The position numbers were made by a program, and so were the translations under genes. Shown here one piece after another: positions 1 through 8,846 of a stretch of 64,000 nucleotides of DNA. The DNA comes from Iodidimonas nitroreducens (GTDB lineage Bacteria; Pseudomonadota; Alphaproteobacteria; Sphingomonadales; Rhodothalassiaceae): the NCBI RefSeq assembly GCF_008579165.1, contig NZ_BKCN01000008.1. One strand, written 5' to 3'. The notes beneath the pieces were generated by a model, which searched no databases, was not told the DNA's origin, and saw nothing but the letters and a program-made list of their open reading frames with translations. The first letter of the stretch is position 1. Each line of letters starts with the position of its first letter.

Positions 1-261
1 TTCATCGCCAGTTGGCGGCTGCAATTGATGGCCCTGCGTTCAGAATCCGAAGCCCAAAAAGAATGGGAGGCCATGCGCGCCGCCGCCCCCGATCTGCTGG
101 CGGGGCTCGATCATCAGATCATACCCGCCGATATTGCGGATCGCGGCACCTTTTATCGCCTGCAGATCGGTCCTTTTGCCTCGCGCGGGGCGGCCAACAG
201 CCGGTGCAATGCCCTCAAATCGGCAGGGTTCTCATGCTATTATCTGGCACCTGAGAAATAG
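1..261 (+). CDS. SPOR-domain protein, C-terminal fragment
   Basis: The reading frame is open from the first base and stops with TAG at 259-261, so only the last 86 residues are present. Two related half-motifs are visible, ALRSESEAQKEWEAM and YRLQIGPFASRGAANSRC. Their spacing, and the RLQIGPF core followed by an aligned helix, match the SPOR fold, a peptidoglycan-binding domain that recognises glycan strands lacking stem peptides and usually sits at the C-terminus of cell-division or lipoprotein-type proteins. The N-terminal part, where a membrane anchor or catalytic domain would be, is outside the window, so the protein cannot be identified further. The next gene starts 60 bases downstream on the same strand. 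Confidence 0.6.
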   Translation, partial: FIASWRLQLMALRSESEAQKEWEAMRAAAPDLLAGLDHQIIPADIADRGTFYRLQIGPFASRGAANSRCNALKSAGFSCYYLAPEK

Positions 262-320
262 ATTGCTATTGTTGCAGTGCAAAAGATGCACTGTGCCAAT
301 GATGACAGAAAGGCCCGATC

Positions 321-1307
321 ATGAGCTTTACCGAAATCACTGAAGCCCCGGCGCGGCTCAATCGATCCGAACTGGCGGTGCCCGGCTCGAACCGGCGGTT
401 TTTGGAAAAGGCCGCACAATCGGCGGCGGATGTGGTGTTTCTCGATCTCGAGGATTCGGTCTCGCCCGCCCTGAAAGATGAAGCGCGCCGCAATGTGATC
501 GAGGCGCTCAATGATCTCGATTGGGGGGAGAAAACCGTTTCCCTGCGGCTCAATGGGCTGGATACCGCCTGGACCTATCGCGATGTGGTGGATGTGCTGG
601 AGAAAACCGGCGAACGCCTTGATCTGATGATGTTGCCAAAGGTGGGGGTGGCGGCGGATGTCTATGCCCTTGATGTTCTGGTGAGCCAGGTGGAACGGGC
701 GCGGGGCCGCAAAAAACGCATCGGTTTTGAATTGATCATCGAATCGGCCATGGGGCTGGCCAATGCCTATGCCATTGCCGGGGCCAGCCCGCGCAATGAA
801 AGCCTGCATTTCGGGGTGGCCGATTTTGCCGCTTCGGTGCATGCCGATACTACCCAGATCGGCGGCCCCAATCCGCGCTATGCGGTGCTCACCGATCCCT
901 TGGATGATGGTGGCCGGCGCGATATCCATTGGGGCGATATGTGGCATTATCCGGTGTGGCAGATGGTGGTGGCCGCCCGCGCCCATGGCTTGCGCCCCAT
1001 CGATGGGCCTTTTGGTGATTTTTCCGATGAAGCCGGATTTCGCGCCCATGCCGCCCGGGCCATGGTTTTGGGCTGTGAAGGCAAATGGGCGATCCACCCC
1101 AGTCAGGTGGCTTTGGCCAATGCGGTGTTCAGCCCGTCTGCCGATGAGCTTGCCAAAGCTCAAAAGATATTGGATGCCATGGAAAAGGCCGAAGCCAGTG
1201 GCCAGGGCGCGGTGGCTTTGGATGGCAAGCTGATCGATCTGGCCTCGATCCGGCAGGCAAAAGCCATGATCAAAAAGGCAAAAGCGATGGATGTGGCAAG
1301 CAGCTGA
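321..1307 (+). CDS. HpcH/HpaI family lyase, L-malyl-CoA/beta-methylmalyl-CoA lyase-like
   Basis: This 328-residue protein belongs to the HpcH/HpaI (CitE-like) TIM-barrel lyases. FLDLEDSVSP near residue 42, FELIIESAMGLAN near 136 and HFGVADFAASVHAD near 163 carry the acidic residues that hold Mg2+, and GKWAIHPSQV near 255 is the usual C-terminal motif. WGDMWHYPVWQMVVAARAHG resembles malyl-CoA lyases of the Mcl1 type more than citrate lyase beta subunits, and the length fits (about 318 residues for Mcl1). The family cleaves malyl-CoA or beta-methylmalyl-CoA to glyoxylate or similar plus an acyl-CoA; related members are malyl-CoA thioesterases, which sequence reading cannot separate. AGAAAGG precedes ATG 321 at a normal distance. 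It is followed by accA in the same direction, so both neighbours act on acyl-CoA substrates. Confidence 0.78.
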   Translation: MSFTEITEAPARLNRSELAVPGSNRRFLEKAAQSAADVVFLDLEDSVSPALKDEARRNVIEALNDLDWGEKTVSLRLNGLDTAWTYRDVVDVLEKTGERLDLMMLPKVGVAADVYALDVLVSQVERARGRKKRIGFELIIESAMGLANAYAIAGASPRNESLHFGVADFAASVHADTTQIGGPNPRYAVLTDPLDDGGRRDIHWGDMWHYPVWQMVVAARAHGLRPIDGPFGDFSDEAGFRAHAARAMVLGCEGKWAIHPSQVALANAVFSPSADELAKAQKILDAMEKAEASGQGAVALDGKLIDLASIRQAKAMIKKAKAMDVASS

Positions 1308-1376
1308 TCACCATGGATGCTTGACTCATGGCATCGGCGGCACCACTTTGCCTCTGAAATCTGTGTGGATGGATGA

Positions 1377-2327
1377 ATGATTACCTTTCTCGATTTTGAA
1401 AAACCCATTGCCGAGCTTGAAGGCCGCATTCGCGATCTGCGGAAATTATCCGGCCATGAAGGCAGTCTGGATCTCAGCGATGAGGTGGATCGGCTGCAAT
1501 CCAAGCGCGACAGGATGTTGAGCGAAACCTATGCCGGGCTTTCGCCCTGGCAGAAAGCGCAGGTGGCCCGCCATCCCGAACGGCCGCATCTGAGCGATAT
1601 TCTGGCGAGTTTGTTCACCGAATTTACGCCTTTGGCCGGGGATCGTTCCTTTGGCGAGGATAATGCCATCATTGGCGGTCTGGCCCGTTTCAATGGCCGG
1701 GCGGTGATGGTGATGGGCAATGAAAAGGGCGCGAATACCGAAAGCCGGATCCGGCATAATTTCGGCATGGCCCGGCCCGAAGGCTATCGCAAGGCCGTGC
1801 GCCTGATGGATCTGGCGGATCGCTTTCAATTGCCGATTTTAAGCTTTGTGGATACCCCCGGGGCTTATCCCGGTATCGGTGCCGAAGAACGCGGCCAATC
1901 CGAAGCCATAGCGCGGTCCACCGAACGCTGCCTGCGCCTGTCTGTGCCTCTTGTTTCCACCATTGTGGGCGAGGGCGGATCGGGCGGTGCCGTGGCTTTG
2001 GCGGCGGGCAATAAGGTTTTGATGATGGAACATGCCATTTATTCGGTGATCTCGCCCGAAGGCTGTGCCTCGATCCTATGGCGCACCGCCGACAAGGCCA
2101 AGGATGCGGCAACCGCCCTCAAGATTACGGCACAGGACCTGCTGAAACTGGGGGTTGCGGATGCCATCATCCCCGAGCCTTTGGGCGGGGCCCATCGCGA
2201 GCCGGGCCGGGCCATCCAATCTTTGGGTGAAGCGGTGCAGGATGCCTTGAATGAAATGGATGGCATCCCGGCGGATCGTTTGCGGCAATTGCGGCGCGAA
2301 CGCTTTCTGGCTATCGGGCGGGCCTGA
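1377..2327 (+). CDS. accA: Acetyl-CoA carboxylase carboxyltransferase subunit alpha
   Basis: The protein has 316 residues, the usual AccA length. It starts with the typical FLDFEKPIAELEGRIRDLR helix and continues with LSGHEGSLDLSDEVDRLQSK. The carboxyltransferase core is clear: VMGNEKGANTESRIRHNFGM, ILSFVDTPGAYPGIGAEERG and the oxyanion-hole region VSTIVGEGGSGGAVALAAG. With AccD it forms the transferase that moves the carboxyl group from carboxybiotin to acetyl-CoA, the first step of fatty-acid synthesis. The C-terminus (DRLRQLRRERFLAIGRA) looks complete. accD is not in the window. ATG 1377 is preceded by GTGGATGGATGA, so the ribosome-binding site is weak. Confidence 0.95.
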   Translation: MITFLDFEKPIAELEGRIRDLRKLSGHEGSLDLSDEVDRLQSKRDRMLSETYAGLSPWQKAQVARHPERPHLSDILASLFTEFTPLAGDRSFGEDNAIIGGLARFNGRAVMVMGNEKGANTESRIRHNFGMARPEGYRKAVRLMDLADRFQLPILSFVDTPGAYPGIGAEERGQSEAIARSTERCLRLSVPLVSTIVGEGGSGGAVALAAGNKVLMMEHAIYSVISPEGCASILWRTADKAKDAATALKITAQDLLKLGVADAIIPEPLGGAHREPGRAIQSLGEAVQDALNEMDGIPADRLRQLRRERFLAIGRA

Positions 2328-2464
2328 GGGGCGATGGATCGCGCCATGGCGTGCGGCTTTTATTAATCCTTTCCCGCGCGGATCAATATCTGGATCAGGC
2401 TCGCTGAGCCGAAGGCGGCGACTCGCTCATTTCAGGGGTTTTTGGCCATGACCCCTCATTTCAC

Positions 2465-2480
2465 ACACAAGATATGGTGT
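2465..2480. promoter_or_regulatory. NrdR box upstream of nrdA
   Basis: ACACAAGATATGGTGT agrees with the NrdR operator (ACACwATATaTwGTGT) at both ACAC/GTGT ends and in the AT-rich centre. NrdR is the ATP-cone repressor of bacterial ribonucleotide reductase genes, and the next gene downstream is nrdA. A weaker dyad, ACACAGAACTGTGA at 2545-2558, could be a second half of the site, but the spacing of about 79 bases between centres is larger than the roughly three helical turns usually seen between paired boxes. Confidence 0.7.
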
Positions 2481-2598
2481 GCGGGAATATTTTTTCATCA
2501 GAATGTTGACCGGATGCCGCCTTTTCCATAGGATCATCCCCCTGACACAGAACTGTGAGATGGCCCTGCCTGCCCTGTCATATCTTTGGTTAAAGGGC

Positions 2599-2628
2599 CG
2601 AACAAAAAGCACTTTATTTTTTTGTTCG
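2599..2628. repeat. Perfect 10-base inverted repeat overlapping the nrd LexA box
   Basis: CGAACAAAAA (2599-2608) and its exact complement TTTTTGTTCG (2619-2628) flank a 10-base spacer. The right arm ends inside the first GTTC of the LexA box at 2624-2638. It could be a protein-binding dyad or a hairpin; the run of T in the right arm also resembles a weak terminator. Its function is unknown. Confidence 0.55.
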
Positions 2629-2638
2629 ACATATGTTC
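2624..2638. promoter_or_regulatory. LexA (SOS) box upstream of nrdA
   Basis: GTTCGACATATGTTC is an exact match to the alphaproteobacterial LexA operator, the direct repeat GTTC-N7-GTTC. It lies 76 bases before ATG 2714 of nrdA (52 before the alternative GTG at 2690), where a repressor would block the promoter or early transcription. By analogy with other alphaproteobacteria this would induce ribonucleotide reductase during DNA damage. Binding itself is inferred. Confidence 0.75.
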
Positions 2639-2713
2639 CTGTGCTCATAAAATCAGTATCCTCATGCGGCCATACTGATCGACCCTGAAGTGAAGGCCCT
2701 TAAAAGAGCAAGG

Positions 2714-4633
2714 ATGAGCAAGGTGTTTGAGGTCACCCATTTCGAACACCGTGCGGCGGTTTCAGTTGATCGTACGCGCGATGCATTGCTGACCGAATTC
2801 GGCAAGGCAACATTGGAAGACCGGTATCTGATGCCCGGCGAATCCTATCAGGATCTGTTTGCCCGCGTGGCGAGCTATTATGGCGATGACAGCGCCCACA
2901 GCGCCCGGCTTTATGATTATATTTCGCGCCTGTGGTTCATGCCCGCCACGCCGGTTTTATCGAATGGCGGCACCCATCGGGGCCTGCCCATTTCCTGTTT
3001 TCTGAACGAGGCCGAGGATAATCTCGGTTCCATCGTTTCTTTGTGGCAGGAAAATGTGTGGCTGGCCGCCAAGGGCGGGGGCATTGGCAGCTATTGGGGC
3101 AATCTGCGCTCGATTGGCGAAACGGTGGGCGGGGTTGGCAAAACCAGCGGCATCATTCCTTTTGTGCGGGTCATGGATTCGCTCACCTTGGCGATCAGCC
3201 AGGGATCATTGCGGCGCGGTTCGGCGGCGGTTTATCTGCCGGTCAGCCATCCTGAAATCGAAGAATTCATTGAATTGCGCCGGCCCACTGGCGGTGATCC
3301 CAATCGCAAGGCGCTTAATCTGCATCATGGGGTGCAGATCCCCGATGCCTTCATGCGGGCGGTGGAAGCCGATGAACACTGGGCGCTGACCAGCCCCAAA
3401 GATGGCCATGTGGTGCGCACAGTTTCGGCGCGATCCCTGTGGATCAGGCTGCTGACGGCGCGGGTGGAAACCGGCGAGCCTTATCTGGTGTTTTCCGATA
3501 GCGTCAACCGCGCCATTCCTGAACATCACAAGCTTGCGGGGCTGACCGTCAAAACATCCAATCTGTGCTCGGAAATCACTTTGCCCACCGGACGCGATCA
3601 TCTGGGAGCCATGCGCACGGCGGTGTGCTGTTTGTCGTCGCTCAATCTGGAACGCTATCTGGAATGGCGCGATGTGCCTGATTTCATTCCCGATGTGATG
3701 CGCTTTCTCGATAATGTCTTGCAGGATTATATCGATAAAACCGTTGATGTGGATGGCCATGCCCATGCCCGCTATGCGGCGATGCGCGAACGCTCGGTGG
3801 GGCTTGGGGTGATGGGCTTTCACTCTTTTTTGCAAAGCCGGATGGTGCCCTTTGAATCGGCCATGGCCAAGGCCTGGAATTTCAAGATCTTCAATCACAT
3901 CAAAAAAGATGTGGATGCCGCCTCGAAAGCTTTGGCCAAAGAACGCGGTGCCTGCCCTGATGCCGAAGATTATGGGATGCTTGAACGCTTTTCCAACAAG
4001 ACCGCGATTGCCCCCACGGCCTCGATTTCCACCTTGTGCGGCGGTACCTCGCCGGGGATCGAGCCGATTGCCGGAAATTCCTATGTTCACAAAACCTTAT
4101 CGGGGAGCTTTAATGTTAGAAACCGGCATCTGATCGCGCTTTTGGAAGAAAAAGGCCGCAATGATGAGGACATCTGGTCATCCATCACCACCCGCGAAGG
4201 ATCGGTGCGGCATCTTGATTTTCTGAGCGATGATGAAAAGGCGGTGTTCAAAACCGCGTTCGAACTGGATCAGCGCTGGGTGGTTGATCTGGCGGCGGAT
4301 CGCGCGCCGCTCGTTGATCAGGCGCAATCGGTGAATGTGTTCATCCCCGCCGATATTCATAAGCGCGATCTGCATCAAATTCATTTCAGCGCCTGGAAAA
4401 AGGGCCTGAAAAGCCTGTATTATTGCCGTTCGAAATCCTTGCAACGGGCCGATGTGGTGTCTGATCGCATGGCACCTGCGGCTGCGGCATCCGATGATCG
4501 CCCGCCCTCGCCCGATGGCATCGAAATCCCCCTTGTGGCGGCTATCGGCGATGATCAGAATAAGACCGATCCGGACATTACTGATTATGATGCCAGCAAA
4601 ACAGATTATGATGAATGTCTTGCCTGCCAATGA
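2714..4633 (+). CDS. nrdA: Ribonucleoside-diphosphate reductase large subunit, class I (no N-terminal ATP cone)
   Basis: About 639 residues. The reductase core is complete: PISCFLNEAEDNLGS with the first redox cysteine, TSNLCSEITLPTG with the radical cysteine, AVCCLSSLNLERY with the second redox cysteine, the loop TAIAPTASISTLCGGTSPGIEP, and the C-terminal electron-relay pair ECLACQ. It makes dNDPs with NrdB, encoded about 4.2 kb downstream. It is shorter than E. coli NrdA (about 760 residues) and begins almost directly with the reductase fold, so the usual N-terminal ATP-cone activity site is missing. ATG 2714 is preceded by GAGCAAGG; an in-frame GTG at 2690 would add eight residues. The leader has NrdR and LexA operators. 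Confidence 0.93.
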   Translation: MSKVFEVTHFEHRAAVSVDRTRDALLTEFGKATLEDRYLMPGESYQDLFARVASYYGDDSAHSARLYDYISRLWFMPATPVLSNGGTHRGLPISCFLNEAEDNLGSIVSLWQENVWLAAKGGGIGSYWGNLRSIGETVGGVGKTSGIIPFVRVMDSLTLAISQGSLRRGSAAVYLPVSHPEIEEFIELRRPTGGDPNRKALNLHHGVQIPDAFMRAVEADEHWALTSPKDGHVVRTVSARSLWIRLLTARVETGEPYLVFSDSVNRAIPEHHKLAGLTVKTSNLCSEITLPTGRDHLGAMRTAVCCLSSLNLERYLEWRDVPDFIPDVMRFLDNVLQDYIDKTVDVDGHAHARYAAMRERSVGLGVMGFHSFLQSRMVPFESAMAKAWNFKIFNHIKKDVDAASKALAKERGACPDAEDYGMLERFSNKTAIAPTASISTLCGGTSPGIEPIAGNSYVHKTLSGSFNVRNRHLIALLEEKGRNDEDIWSSITTREGSVRHLDFLSDDEKAVFKTAFELDQRWVVDLAADRAPLVDQAQSVNVFIPADIHKRDLHQIHFSAWKKGLKSLYYCRSKSLQRADVVSDRMAPAAAASDDRPPSPDGIEIPLVAAIGDDQNKTDPDITDYDASKTDYDECLACQ

Positions 4634-4642
4634 TCTTTTGAA

Positions 4643-5931
4643 ATGCGTATTTTTTGGGATCATGAAAATGACAAGGCTCTGATCCGGGCCCTGATCAGGG
4701 CTTTGATGATTATCATGCTGGCTTTCGCAGCCTTTATGGCGGTGATCGTGGTGCCAATGGCCCGGGCCCAGATGCGCCTGGCGCCCACGCCGCAGATGGC
4801 CCCGGATCATTCGATTGCCGCTTTTGCCCGAAAGCTTGATGAAGCCGCCAAGGGAGAAGATTTTGTCGGTCTGGCGGTGGCGGTGGTCGATCAGGGCGAA
4901 ATCGCGCTTTTGCGCACCTATGGGGTTCGCAATCGGGATAATGGCGCACCCATCGATGCTCATACCCGCTTTCGTATCGCGTCATTATCAAAAGGATTCG
5001 CCTCGGCCATGGCGGCTCAGCTCGTGGTGGCGGGCCAGCTTCAGCTTGATGATCCGATCCGGCCCTATGCCCCGACCTTTTCCTTGATCCGGCCCCAGGC
5101 CGCCACCCGGCTGACCATCGAGCATGTGCTCTCCCATCGGACCGGCCTGCCGCCTTATGCCTATGATAATCTTTTGGAAGCCCATATTCCGGTGCCGGAT
5201 ATTTTTGATCGTCTGGCCAAGGTGCGGCTGATCTGCGCCACGGGCGATTGCTACAGCTATCAAAATATTGCCTATAGCCTGATTGAACCGGTGGTTTTGC
5301 GCACCACGGGCCTTGATTTCGAGCGCGCCGTCAGCGAACGGCTGTTTGCACCTTTGAAGATGGCTGATGCCTCTTATGGCATGGCCGGGTTCACTCAGGA
5401 TGATAATTGGGCGCGGCCTTATGTTTTCGGGCGCAATGGCTGGCAGCAGGCGCGGCTTGATGATGCCTATTATCAGGTTCCATCGGCAGGCGGGGTGAAT
5501 GCCAGTATTCAGGATATGGCCTTGTGGCTGGCGGCGCAGATGGGGGCGGCCCCCGAAATCCTCAGCCCCGAAGCGCTTTCGATTTTGCATAGTCCGCGTG
5601 TGAAAACCCGGGCCGAATTGCGGCGAATCCGCTGGCTGAAGGATCGGGTGCGGGAAACCTATTATGGTCTGGGCTGGCGGATTTATGATTATGCCGGGCG
5701 TGATCTGGTGATGCATAATGGCGGCCTTGATGGCTATCGGGCCCAGATTGCTTCATGCCCGAAAGCGGATTGGGCGTGGTTGCCTTGTGGAATTCCATGA
5801 GCGACCGTGGCTGGTCGATCATGCCAACCCTTTTTGATGCGCATCTGCGCCTTGAAGATAAAGATTGGCTGCGCTTGACCTGCCCCGATCCGTTCCTGCG
5901 CCGCAGTGCGTGCCCTTTAAACGGAGACTGA
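4643..5931 (+). CDS. Serine beta-lactamase-like hydrolase (frameshifted near 5752)
   Basis: A secreted or membrane-anchored serine hydrolase of the class C beta-lactamase/DD-peptidase/EstB superfamily. After a hydrophobic N-terminal helix (MIIMLAFAAFMAVIVVPMA) come the SxxK motif in FRIASLSKGFAS, a tyrosine motif in YSYQNIAYSLIE and the third motif in VMHNGGLDGYRAQI. The frame read from the start ends at 5800 with an atypical tail. Adding one base near 5752 restores a normal family ending (MPESGLGVVALWNSMSDRGW) and continues to TGA 5929-5931, giving about 429 residues. It lies between nrdA (9 bases upstream) and the PEP carboxylase-like gene. Substrate unknown; there is no evidence that it hydrolyses beta-lactams. 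Confidence 0.8.
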
Positions 5932-5939
5932 CGAGACCC

Positions 5940-8810
5940 ATGACCCCATCCCAGCACCCTGACAAAACCGGGGCCGATAGCCCCTTGATCGATAGCCGTG
6001 ATCTGGAAGCACGCCTTTTGGCACGGCTGGAAGATCTGCGCTTGCGCCGCAAGGAAGATCCCGGTTTCAATCCGATCTGGCGTTTGGCCTGCGATTTATC
6101 TACACGAATCGAAAGCGGCCGTTTGGATCGCGAGGATCTGAGCCGTTTATGCGGGCATTTGCTGGATCGCTCCCTGAAGGATCGGGCGGGCTGGATGCAG
6201 GCCATGCTGGAGCCTTTGCAAAGCGAAGATAATGAGCAGCGCCTGCGGGCCATTTTTGAAGACGATGCCCAAAATCTGGAGTTCGATGAATTTGCCGAAC
6301 GCTGGGGGCGGGCGGCCTTTGGCTGTGTTTTTACCGCCCATCCCACCTTTTTGCTGTCGCCATCCCAAAGCGAAAAGCTGATCCATGCCCTGACCGGCGT
6401 GCATCGGAAAGGCACCGATGAGGGGGATCACAAAGCTCCGACATTGAGCGACGAGCATCAGCAGGTGCTGGCCGCCATTGCCACCGCCCGCGCCGCCCAC
6501 AGCACTTTTTGCCGCCTGCTTTATGAGGTGGCGAAAGCCCATTATGGCAAACGCTGGCTGGATTTGCGGCCCCGGCCTTTCGATCTGGCAAGCTGGGTGG
6601 GCTATGATATGGATGGCCGCACCGATATCGGCTGGGCCGATTGTGTGCGCCTGCGGCTGATGGAAAAAGAAAGCCAGCTTGGCTGGTATCTGGCGGATAT
6701 CGATCAGATGCCCCTTGCGGCCTGTGGCGAGGCGATCACCACCGAGATGGATGCCATCAAGGCCGTTTTGGAAACTGCTTTGGGCCATAGTCGCCGGGCG
6801 ATTGCCCTTTTTTCCGAACCCCTTGATCAGGCCCCGGCCTTTACCGCTGCTGCCAATTGGCTCACCGATCCGGGGCCGGGGCGGCTCATCAGCCTGCGCC
6901 CGGTGATCGAACGCCTGCATGCTTTGGCGGCAGCGCATCCTGATGATGCGATCAGCCTGCCATTGATGATTTTGGCGGCGCGTATGGAATGCTATGGCCT
7001 GGGGGCTGGCCGGGTGCATTTTCGGATGAATGCCACCCAATTGCATAATGCGGTGCGGCGGCGGTTGGATCGCGATAAGCCGGTGGATCTGGCCAGCCGT
7101 GGGGCGCTCATCGCCTTGAACGATCTTTATGAAAATGAAGCGCCGCTGGCGGTGAATTTTGCAGCCTTGTCGATGGAATCGACCACCGCCGTGCGCCAAT
7201 TCCTGACCATTGCGCAGTTCATCAAGCATATCGATGCGGATTCTGATATCCGGCTTTTGATTGCCGAATGCGAACGCCCCTCAACCGTGCTGGCCGCGGT
7301 TTATCTGGCGCGTTTATTTGGGGTGGATCATCATGTGGATATTTCCCCCTTATTTGAAACCCCCCCGGCGCTTGAGGGCGGGGAACGCTTTTTGGATGTT
7401 CTGTTCAGCCAGCCCGCTTATCGCAAGGCGGTGAAGGCGCGGGGGCGGATCAGCATTCAAACCGGATTTTCCGATGCCGGGCGGTTCATCGGTCAAATTC
7501 CTGCGTCCCTGTCGATCGAGCGATTGCAGGCCAATATGGCGCGTTTGGTGGAAAGCCACGGCTTGGGCGATCTGGAATGTCTGATTTTTAATACCCATGG
7601 CGAATCGATGGGGCGCGGGGCGCATCCCGCTTCCTTCGCGGCCCGGCTCGATCATGTTTTATCTCCTTGGGCGCGCAAGCGTTTTGAAGAGCGCGGGCTC
7701 CGCCTCCGTCATGAAACCAGCTTTCAGGGCGGCGATGGCTATTTATGGTTCAAAAGCACCGATCTGGCGCTGGCGGTTTTCACCCGTATTTTTGAATATC
7801 GCAAAGGGCTGGACCAGCGAGTTTCCGAAGCCGATGAAGACAGCTTTTATAAAGCCCCCGATATCACCCTTGATTTCTTTCGCCGGGTGATGCGGTTTCA
7901 GGAATCGCTGATGGGCTCGGGTGCGTATCATCGCACTTTGTCGGCTTTCGGGCTGGCGCTTTTGAAAACCACCGGATCGCGCAAGGCCCGTCGGCAATTT
8001 GAAAGCGGCTCGGGCGAACGTCCCGATCTATCGAAAGTGCGGGCCATTCCCCATAATGCGGTTTTGCAGCAGCTTGGCTATCCGGTGAATGTGCTGGGGG
8101 GCATTGGGCAGGCCACCCGCAAGGGCCGCGAGCCTTTTTCTGAATGGCGGCGGGAAAGCCGGCGCTTTTCCGATCTGATGGATATGGTGGTGGCCAGCCG
8201 CACCCGCGCCAGCCTGCGCACGATGATGGCCTATGGCACGCTTTTCGATGGGGGCTATTGGGCGGCACGGCCCCATGGGGCGGATCAGGGCCATCTGACC
8301 GAAGCCTGCCTTTATATCGCCGACAGGCTGGAACGCGATGATCGCTTCGGGGCGATGCTGGAATTATCCACCCGGTTGCGGATCGATGAATTGCTGCTTC
8401 ATCGATTGCTGCATGAAACCGGCGAGGATCAACAGGTTTTGGATGCGGGCGAACGGGATTTTCTCGCCCTTTTGCATGCCGTGCGGATTGCCCTTATCCA
8501 GCATCTGTTTTTGCTGGCCGCTAAAATCCCGCAATTTTCGGCGCGCAATGATATCAGCCGGGCCGATATCATGGAGCTGGTTTTTGAATTGCGGATTCCC
8601 GAAGCCGTTGCCCTGCTGCGAGAAGCCTATCCCGATACCGCGCCCAGTGCCGATGATTTCAATCTGCATGAAAAATCGGATTATCCCGATGAAACGGCGG
8701 CCAATTACAGCGATATCAATCACCGGCTGATCGATCCCATCGAAATTGTTTATGATGGCCTGCTCAGCATCTCGGTGGCGGTGGCCAATGCCTTTCATGC
8801 TCATGGATAG
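5940..8810 (+). CDS. Divergent phosphoenolpyruvate carboxylase-like protein
   Basis: About 956 residues, similar in size to PEP carboxylase (E. coli 883). VFTAHPTF near residue 133 matches the conserved TAHPT histidine motif, IQTGFSDAGRFIGQ near 507 matches the GYSDSxKDAG region, and FNTHGESMGRGAHP near 550 sits where FHGRGGSIGRGG is expected. The latter keeps the second arginine (GRG) but has His for the first. The usual C-terminal QNTG ending is absent: the protein ends in AVANAFHAHG. PEP carboxylase makes oxaloacetate from PEP and bicarbonate; whether this paralogue still does so is open. ATG 5940 follows GGAGACTGACGAGACCC and lies 8 bases after the restored stop of the preceding hydrolase, so the two are probably co-transcribed. 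Confidence 0.7.
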   Translation: MTPSQHPDKTGADSPLIDSRDLEARLLARLEDLRLRRKEDPGFNPIWRLACDLSTRIESGRLDREDLSRLCGHLLDRSLKDRAGWMQAMLEPLQSEDNEQRLRAIFEDDAQNLEFDEFAERWGRAAFGCVFTAHPTFLLSPSQSEKLIHALTGVHRKGTDEGDHKAPTLSDEHQQVLAAIATARAAHSTFCRLLYEVAKAHYGKRWLDLRPRPFDLASWVGYDMDGRTDIGWADCVRLRLMEKESQLGWYLADIDQMPLAACGEAITTEMDAIKAVLETALGHSRRAIALFSEPLDQAPAFTAAANWLTDPGPGRLISLRPVIERLHALAAAHPDDAISLPLMILAARMECYGLGAGRVHFRMNATQLHNAVRRRLDRDKPVDLASRGALIALNDLYENEAPLAVNFAALSMESTTAVRQFLTIAQFIKHIDADSDIRLLIAECERPSTVLAAVYLARLFGVDHHVDISPLFETPPALEGGERFLDVLFSQPAYRKAVKARGRISIQTGFSDAGRFIGQIPASLSIERLQANMARLVESHGLGDLECLIFNTHGESMGRGAHPASFAARLDHVLSPWARKRFEERGLRLRHETSFQGGDGYLWFKSTDLALAVFTRIFEYRKGLDQRVSEADEDSFYKAPDITLDFFRRVMRFQESLMGSGAYHRTLSAFGLALLKTTGSRKARRQFESGSGERPDLSKVRAIPHNAVLQQLGYPVNVLGGIGQATRKGREPFSEWRRESRRFSDLMDMVVASRTRASLRTMMAYGTLFDGGYWAARPHGADQGHLTEACLYIADRLERDDRFGAMLELSTRLRIDELLLHRLLHETGEDQQVLDAGERDFLALLHAVRIALIQHLFLLAAKIPQFSARNDISRADIMELVFELRIPEAVALLREAYPDTAPSADDFNLHEKSDYPDETAANYSDINHRLIDPIEIVYDGLLSISVAVANAFHAHG

Positions 8811-8846
8811 GCTGTGTGTTTTTGCCTTGAAGGAAGAAAAGCGCTT

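Larger units (their letters stand above)
2328..2713. other. Intergenic region and leader of the nrd locus
   Basis: About 385 bases without a convincing gene separate accA from nrdA. Short open frames here have no recognisable protein features. The stretch contains a 16-base NrdR box, a perfect 10-base inverted repeat, and a GTTC-N7-GTTC LexA box close to the nrdA start, each listed separately. The stretch right after accA (2328-2450) is GC-rich and may hold the accA transcript end, but I see no clear hairpin with a T run. Confidence 0.6.

Noticed and set aside
240..1163. 307-residue open frame on the minus strand, rich in His, Gly, Ile
   Set aside because: It lies opposite the malyl-CoA lyase-like gene, has the His/Gly/Ile/Pro bias typical of the antisense of this genome's codon use, and shows no motif.
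2427..2688. Short open frames in the nrd leader on both strands
   Set aside because: They overlap the NrdR and LexA sites and lack protein features.
4643..5931. Possible antibiotic-resistance beta-lactamase
   Set aside because: The SxxK fold is shared by many esterases and peptidases; nothing in the sequence or context indicates beta-lactam hydrolysis.
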